Positions 58,441 through 64,000 of a stretch of 64,000 bases of DNA are shown here, piece by piece. A model generated the notes under the pieces. The model did not search any database. It saw nothing but the letters and a program-made list of their open reading frames with translations, and had not been told where the DNA came from. The stretch is from Metallyticus violacea. Lineage: Eukaryota; Arthropoda; Insecta; Mantodea; Metallyticidae. The stretch's first letter is position 1; every line of letters starts with the position of its first letter. The position numbers were made by a program, and so were the translations under genes. The stretch covers positions 141,673,001 through 141,737,000 of the forward strand of contig CM060831.1 of the NCBI GenBank assembly GCA_030762175.1, read 5' to 3'.

Positions 58441-58716
58441 ATTTTATTTATCCACAACCACATATATAAAATATATCGACAACAACGTTATAAATAAATA
58501 ATATTAATTACTTTGCAACATACGAATGTATTAATAGAATAAAATGTTCGCTTCGTTAATTAATGTAATAGTTCCTTTAAATATACCACTGATCAACATC
58601 CTAGAGTCGATGGTTAATTTACTATAAATTCTACACCATTATAGAAACATGCTTTCTTGATGAAAGTAATTTGACAGTTGGGAATAATTAATTTAGAATT
58701 ATTTCTAGCATTCATA
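58441..58716. other. AT-rich spacer
   Basis: Between two mariner relics; nothing recognised. Confidence 0.4.
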
Positions 58717-59870
58717 CGAGGTACCACGCAAAAGTTCCCGGACTTGTTCTGCTAGGGTGGTTTCACATCAGGAACTTGTGTTCCGAACATATTCTAGTCG
58801 GTGTTGAACAAGTTCGTTCATATTTCATATATAAGTTCTGTGTATAGACAAAGTTCGCTGGATAAGCGAAAAAACAATTCTTGTTCTGCAATCTATTCAT
58901 ACGCACATTGACTAAATTAATGGCATTCTCCGCCCCCCCCTATAAACAACAAACATGGAGTGGTCAGTTACAAAAACGCAATGATCAATAGTAGAAATGA
59001 AGTGATAAAGTGTATTTGAGACCCTCAAAATAATTTCAGTGTCAGGAACATAGGCAAAGATTTGAGTAAAATTGCTCCTCTTCTTAAAGTTGAGATTGGA
59101 GAAGTGGAAAAAAGATGCATAACTTAAAATCACAGTACAACAGAGAACTAACGAAAATAAATAAGTAAAAAATTTAAGAATCGGGCAGGAATGAGACATA
59201 CGAGTTCCTTTTCAGCAAAAATAGTTTTGTCCATCACCAGTGTTTTGCTATTTTTCTCTCGCACCATAACAACACCAGCAGCAGCAACTGTACAGAACAA
59301 GAAAGTTTCTTCCTCGTTGAAACTGACTTGCAATAATGTCCTATACAAATGTAAATACTCTTAATTTGTTTTGTAACAAATTTGTCATACACAGTTCTAA
59401 GCAAAAGTTCCCGATGTGAACCCAACCTTACAAAAATAATACTGGATTTACCTAATTTTGAACACCATCTCTTTCGAAATGGCCCCCTTAAGCAATAATA
59501 CGCCGGTCCCAGCGTTTCTATTCTTTTGGAAATCAGCCTCAAAGTTATTGTTTGTAAGTGACTGTAGAACCATCTGCGATTCACGCTGTATTTTGTCAAC
59601 GGTGTTGAAACGGCCACCTTTGCCTGCATTGACCCAAATGACACGCCAACGAGGTAATGCTTGCAGGTAAAGCTTGTAGTCTTCCAGGGAGCTTCTTCCA
59701 CTTTTGAAGCCTCCGTACCACTAGAAACATTGCATAATCGCCGTAGGCTTACCCAAGCATGTTTAATGTCTCTGTAGTCTGTTTCCTAACTTTAACGTAC
59801 AATTTCACTTAGCTCTTTGAGTCACTTGTTGTCTTTGACGAAATCTCAGGGCTAGTACATGCACGGGATG
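58717..59870 (-). pseudogene. Internally deleted mariner with a nested element
   Basis: Reading leftward, an N-terminal piece contains ETLNMLG-AYGDYAM (about 59740-59790) and GGFKSGRSSLEDYK (about 59680-59720), equivalent to the FEWYKRFKEGRESLEDD region. It then joins, without any catalytic core, a C-terminal piece RESQMVLQSLTNNNFEADFQ (about 59540-59600). In the next frame this continues as KRWDRRIIA-GGHFERD (about 59475-59525), the WKKRWDRCI--GDYFEGD terminus. Its terminal repeat (cgaggtaccacgcaaaagtt) is at 58717-58746 next to TA at 58715-58716. It is interrupted by the element at 58755-59427. The other end is not resolved. Confidence 0.72.
58755..59427 (-). mobile_element. Nested non-autonomous element with PIF/Harbinger-like TIRs
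   Basis: Left end GGGTGGTTTCACATCAGGAA and right end (reverse) GGTTGGGTTCACATCGGGAA match over most of 30 bp. 3-bp flanks CTA (58752-58754) and TTA (59428-59430) fit the TWA target sites of PIF/Harbinger with one substitution. A minus-strand frame (about 59345-59210) reads EEETFLFCTVAAAGVV followed by EK/MDK-rich sequence. This resembles the start of Harbinger transposases in insects (acidic, LLAAAAVV, then basic), so it may be a first-exon remnant. The rest has no transposase. Frames at 58912-59199 and 59234-59701 span this and the host mariner. Confidence 0.65.
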
Positions 59871-60915
59871 ACAAAAATACCGATTGCACTACTATCGATC
59901 TAAATACAGTGATGTTCCTTGGCCCGTTGTTAATTCAAGATTGCATTTTCCTAGCCCTGCGCGCGCATTCCTGTGCTATCATTTGTTGGCGCGTTACAGA
60001 ATCAGTTCAACAACTTTTTGATACCACCTTGTATATGAATATCACACCCAGTGGTGTCTCGCCCTCTAAAATAAGTTGGCACATGAGATGTTATAATTAA
60101 TTCTGCGGCACTGTGCATGAACAGCATAAACCCCAAATAGTAAACTTGTGGAATAATGACTTATCTGTTTTTTTTTCTTCTTCCAATCTTTCAATTCATA
60201 ATCACAAACCGCAATTCCTGTAATTATTGCATATTTTCCACAATAAAGAGACCATGTAATTCTATCAACTTTAAATGTTATTTTCTCAAAAAAAAATGGT
60301 TATGTGAATTATAGGATTCATGCACAGTCACAGAATTCAACGGTATTAAAACATTTGCCCGTAACTTCCTATAGAGAAGTTCAATCTTCCTGTCTTTCAT
60401 TTGGCCGAATTCCATGGCGATTATTCCCATATTTTTCATATTGTTTAACACGACTTAGAGTAAAATTTCGTTCCACGAGATACGTTTTTACAAATGATTG
60501 CATTTTTCATACCTTCCGCTTCACAAGGAATTCAGGAACTGAGATTTTCGATAGCATTGGCGGCAGAATTAACAAGGTGTATATCTTTGTTATTGTGCGT
60601 GGTTGGTTAATATAATTAAGTACCACGTTGAAACGCCAATTTGCGGCGGTTTTGTAAAATGGTGTATATGTACTAATTATTGAGTTTAGTTTACTTTTAT
60701 GATGCTCAGATTAGCTTATATTGATTTGTGGGGGGAAATTGATTGTAACTAGCTGGAGAGATTACTCTTTATCTCGTTGAATGCCACGACTTTGCTGCTG
60801 CTTTGAATACCTTCTTATGTCGCTTTGAAGATCTGATCTCAGGGATTCTGTAAATGTTTTAAAGTTTTTCTGGAATGTTCTCAGGGGAGGAAAAAGATAG
60901 AAATGGGCTTCACTA

Positions 60916-60957
<42 letters not shown>

Positions 60958-61722
60958 CACACTTCATTGCGTTTATTTTATTAATCACTTATCATCCACA
61001 AGCCATCTGGACCACTTGCAAAGAGCCTCAATATCTTGGTAAAGTTTCTCATGATATAAACCACAAGTTATCTCGTTATTAATATACGTAAATCAGCTAG
61101 ACTTTGGATTACTTAATGTCCGTTGCTTTACACCAAAACTGTTACTTTTGAGATATTTCTAACTACGTTTTCCTCCCGATTGCATTAGCTAAATTTAATT
61201 AAAATTATTTCATCTTCCAAAAACGAACTACTCTCTGATATCTCCTACGCCGAACAGAACTACACTGTTACGTCTGCCAAATCGAACGGGATTCTTACGT
61301 CTACTGAAACGAACTGCTCTCTCATGTTTCCCAAAACGAACTGACTTCAAAATGCCTCCAAATAATGATTTTTAATGGGTTCTCCTCTTGTCTCTCCGCG
61401 AGAATTCAAGTCTTAGAACATTCTAGACGCGTCGTAAACTTTACTCTCTGATTGGCTTAGTATGTTGCGAATGGAAGATTCTCGAAGGTATAATTTAAAA
61501 TTCGAGTGCTTGTTGGCTGAGCTCATTTCTTTCTTTCGTACACACTTAGCGAGAATTTCTCTTTTTGAGGGGTCGCTTACCCAAGGGTGAAAGCGAGCTA
61601 CCGAGGTTTTCTTCCAGGGCCTTTTTTTTAACAGAAATGAAAAGAAAGAATGGTTCCTATTCTGTTCCAAAAACTAACCTTGCTTATGGGGGCCAGAATG
61701 TCACTATATTATTACATAAGTC
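59871..61722. other. Intergenic sequence with (AAT)n microsatellite
   Basis: A 42-bp (TAA)n run lies at 60916-60957. At 61200-61350 the phrase aacg(a/g)ac(t/g)-ctctc(t/a)-at-tc(t/c)cc recurs about four times at roughly 40-45 bp spacing (aaacgaactactctctgat, cgaacagaactacactgtt, gaacgggattcttacgtct, aaacgaactgctctctcat), suggesting a decayed minisatellite. No gene recognised. Confidence 0.45.
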
Positions 61723-62010
61723 GGTCCTGGTGGTGTAGTGGTTACCATACTTGCCTCCTAAACTCAAGATCGCGGGTTCGAACCCGGCCAGGACCGATGG
61801 ATTTTTCGGGCGTAAAAATCCTAAGTATGGCTTCCTTCGGAAGGAAGTAAAGCCGTGGGTCCCGTGTCGTACATTTACGGCACGAAAAAGAACCTCAAGC
61901 CTGAAAGAGAGGCCTCTGAGCAAAATTTGTCGGCCGTTTCATGCCCCGAATTGAATGGTATGCTGATGACCCGAGATGTTGAAGAGCGTCCGTAAATAAA
62001 TCAATCAAAA
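61723..62010 (+). repeat. SINE family A, near-consensus, with target-site duplication
   Basis: The head is the cleanest tRNA-like sequence in the window. Here ggtcctg at 61724 can pair with caggacc at 61790 as an acceptor stem. tggtgtagtggttacca is the A-box, and gcgggttcgaacccggc a full T-arm. The body and tail are standard. The 9-bp direct repeat TATTACATA (61710-61718, 62016-62024) flanks it. The frames on both strands here are SINE translations. Confidence 0.95.
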
Positions 62011-62024
62011 AAAAGTATTACATA

Positions 62025-62885
62025 CATGTTTCATCCATACCGCAATACTTTTATTTCTATCTCTAGTTCATTTTATAACATTCTATTAATAAATTATTCA
62101 ATTGGATAAATTCTAATGAACGTTTATTAATTAATGGGATTGAATCTGGATCTCCCGTTACACATTAACAAATTGGCAATGACTTCGGGTTAACGCCATA
62201 TCTTGATTACTTCCTCTAGCATCCCGAGCATCTTATGTTGAAGTTCAGTAGCCTAATGAGGGTAAGTCATGAGCTCAATGTGGCACCTTCTAAATTCTTT
62301 GCGATCACAAATTCATTGTAACCACTGAGCCCATAAAAGTTTACCGAACCATACTCCAGCGTTTAGGTCCTAAGGCAAGTATAGAACACGTGGATTGTCC
62401 GCAAAAGATTTGTATCCATACCTGTTTTTTCCAGTTTTCGTCATACGTTTTAGTGACATTAAAAGAAAAGGAAGTTAATTTCAAAATGGAGGGAACAGAA
62501 TATTAACTAATGTTTTTCTTTTCTCCGTATCGTTGCAACTTAAAGGCACGCGACAATGTTACCTCATGTTAAAACCCCTCTGATCAGACTTTAAAACATA
62601 TTAATACAAATGAGTGTGTGTAAAAAAGGTAAACCGGTTTTGTATATACATTAAATAACTTGAATTGTATAAATAATGGCTTACAATGTTCATCTGTTCA
62701 TTTTTTAACATAATCGTATTATCCTTTCCTGACTCGGCAGTGCAGGCCCTACCAAACGCTTAAGGACACCTGCATACATCAAATCTGTCCTTAAACTGTT
62801 TTGTTCAGCAGCTTTGTGTTTCGTCAAAAAATCACGTTATTAAAAGGTACATTTAAAAAAATAATATATAAAAATCATTCTTTTT
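62025..62885. other. AT-rich intergenic sequence
   Basis: Nothing recognised on either strand. Confidence 0.4.
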
Positions 62886-62895
62886 AAGTTATGGT

Positions 62896-63138
62896 GGCCG
62901 AGGTCGTTAAGGCGCGGACTCGTGAGCGGGAGGTTTGGTAGGACCGTCCTCCCTAACTGAGGTTTTTTCCAGGTTTTCCTCAGTCCTCGTAAATGGCTAA
63001 TGCCGTGAAGGTTCCCTAAACTTAGGCATGGAACGTTTCCTTCCTTAAAAAAAAAATTCTTTCCCAATAAGTCATTTCATCTCATGTATCATCGTGTCCG
63101 CCACCTTTGGTACCTCAGTAGTAAAAACGGGTATTAAA
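62896..63138 (+). repeat. SINE family B with target-site duplication, B-box deleted
   Basis: The copy begins ggccgaggtcgttaaggcgcggac. The ~17 bases that hold the B-box (ggggttcgattcccacc in other copies) are missing between ggaggttt and ggtaggaccg. The body and tail are normal. A 10-bp direct repeat AAGTTATGGT (62886-62895, 63139-63148) flanks it. Confidence 0.93.
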
Positions 63139-63148
63139 AAGTTATGGT

Positions 63149-63828
63149 ATTTCTTAACGTTTAGAAAAGATGCAAAAAGTATCCTTTTTTATCTTTGTGG
63201 GAATATAGCTATGAGAATATGTGAGTTATAAACGTTATTTTTTCCTCTAGGGTAAACAAACATACATAAGAAAAGTTTATAAATATAATATTACTATCAT
63301 ATACTGGTTTATCAAAAATTTAAAAAAAAATTTATTACTTTGTAACAAGGTGGGAAAAAAAACTTGAATTGCCATTCTTTGGCCTTCGTTTAAATCGCAT
63401 GTTGAAAGAACCAGCGAATAAGGCGGTGTCTATTTATGGTGTACTAGTACCAGTATATGATAGTAATATTATATTTCCTATATGTGTATTTATCCTCGGA
63501 GAAAATAACGTTTATACCCCGTATATTTTCATGGCTAAATCTCCAAGATTAAAAAAGGATAATTTTTGCATTTTTTCTAAAAGTGAAGAAGTGCCATAAC
63601 TTATGAAAAATTAATGACTTTATATATATATATTTTTTTTAAATATACCTCTTAGTGAGGTGCTTTTTTTTAAGAAATACGAAGCTGCTGGACAAAATAG
63701 TTTAAGGAAGAAAGCATTTAGTTGATTATATGCAGGTGCCCTTAAAATTTTGGTAGGGACTGTACCTTTTAATGGGAAGTCTAAAACCCCATAAATGAAT
63801 CCCATATAACATAACCCAGAACTATTTT
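63149..63828. other. AT-rich intergenic sequence
   Basis: Nothing recognised. The 76-codon frame at 63369-63599 (PFFGLRLNRMLKE start) and the minus frame at 63620-63805 show no domain. Confidence 0.4.
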
Positions 63829-64000
63829 TTATTGGTTTATTTATGGACGCTCTTTAACATCTGAGGTCATCAGCGTCCCATTCAACTCCGGGCGTGAAAC
63901 GGCCGACAAATTTTGCTCAGAGGCCTCTCTTTCAGGCTTGAGGTTCTGTTTCATGCCGTAAATGTACGACACGGGACCCACGGCTTTACTTCCCTTCCGA
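63829..64000 (-). repeat. SINE family A, cut by the window edge
   Basis: The tail and most of the body of a minus-strand A copy (ggtttatttatggacgctctttaacatctgagg ... cttccga). The tRNA head should lie just beyond position 64000. Confidence 0.92.

Noticed and set aside
59234..59701. 155-codon minus frame
   Set aside because: It spans the junction of a mariner relic and a nested element and is in frame with neither protein over most of its length.
61723..61795. Functional tRNA-Val gene
   Set aside because: The segment is the head of a full-length SINE with TSD and lacks a regular anticodon arm.

Overview
The window is AT-rich eukaryotic nuclear DNA that is made almost entirely of non-coding sequence and decayed transposable elements. 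No intact host protein-coding gene, rRNA, functional tRNA, operon, ribosome binding site or CRISPR array could be supported. The inventory (many tRNA-derived SINE copies, at least ten relics of Tc1/mariner-type transposons, a 5'-truncated non-LTR retrotransposon family, simple-sequence repeats) fits a large arthropod genome, most likely a hemimetabolous insect. That placement is an inference from repeat content, not from a marker gene.

SINEs. Four well supported tRNA-derived families recur on both strands and are called A to D here. A (about 290 bp, Val-like head ending in a GGACC acceptor-type motif, tail reading toward cgtccgtaaataaa) has 13 copies. B (about 260 bp, Leu/Ser-like head GGCCGAGGTCGTTAAGGCG, tail ending in gtaaaaacgggcgttaaa) has 8 copies. 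C (about 340 bp, Glu-like head) has 3 copies. D (about 190 bp, ending aattcatttcatt) has 2 copies. Two smaller tRNA-like groups, E and F, are less certain. Several insertions keep direct target-site duplications of 9 to 15 bp, which shows L1-type endonuclease-style retroposition and fixes their borders.

DNA transposons. From left to right, transposase relics occur near 11.3 kb, 21.2-21.9 kb, 27.2-28.4 kb, 28.5-29.2 kb, 32.0-32.6 kb, 34.2-34.4 kb, 35.6-36.0 kb, 37.3-38.0 kb, 45.1-45.7 kb, 54.8-56.1 kb (the best preserved, 1.27 kb, with TIRs and TA target sites), 57.6-58.4 kb and 58.7-59.9 kb. All are broken by stops, frameshifts or internal deletions. The 58.7-59.9 kb copy carries a nested 673-bp element with PIF/Harbinger-like ends. 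Three 5'-truncated 3' ends of one LINE family lie at 26.7, 46.0 and 50.4 kb, all on the minus strand.

Less explained structure. A ~720-bp direct repeat occurs at 0.55-1.26 kb and 30.1-30.8 kb, and both copies stop at TGACGTCA. Two ~142-bp-period tandem arrays at 12.0 and 49.8 kb lie in opposite orientation. A ~0.9-1.3 kb inverted repeat pair (36.0-37.3 and 52.5-53.4 kb) has one copy interrupted by SINE B. A GC- and CpG-rich island at 16.9-17.75 kb includes a consensus 5' splice site on the minus strand and is the best candidate for a host gene's promoter or first exon. A TATA-plus-donor segment near 21.0 kb could be a promoter or solo LTR.

There is no coordinated gene system here. The interest lies in the repeat families, their nesting and their conserved non-coding parts.
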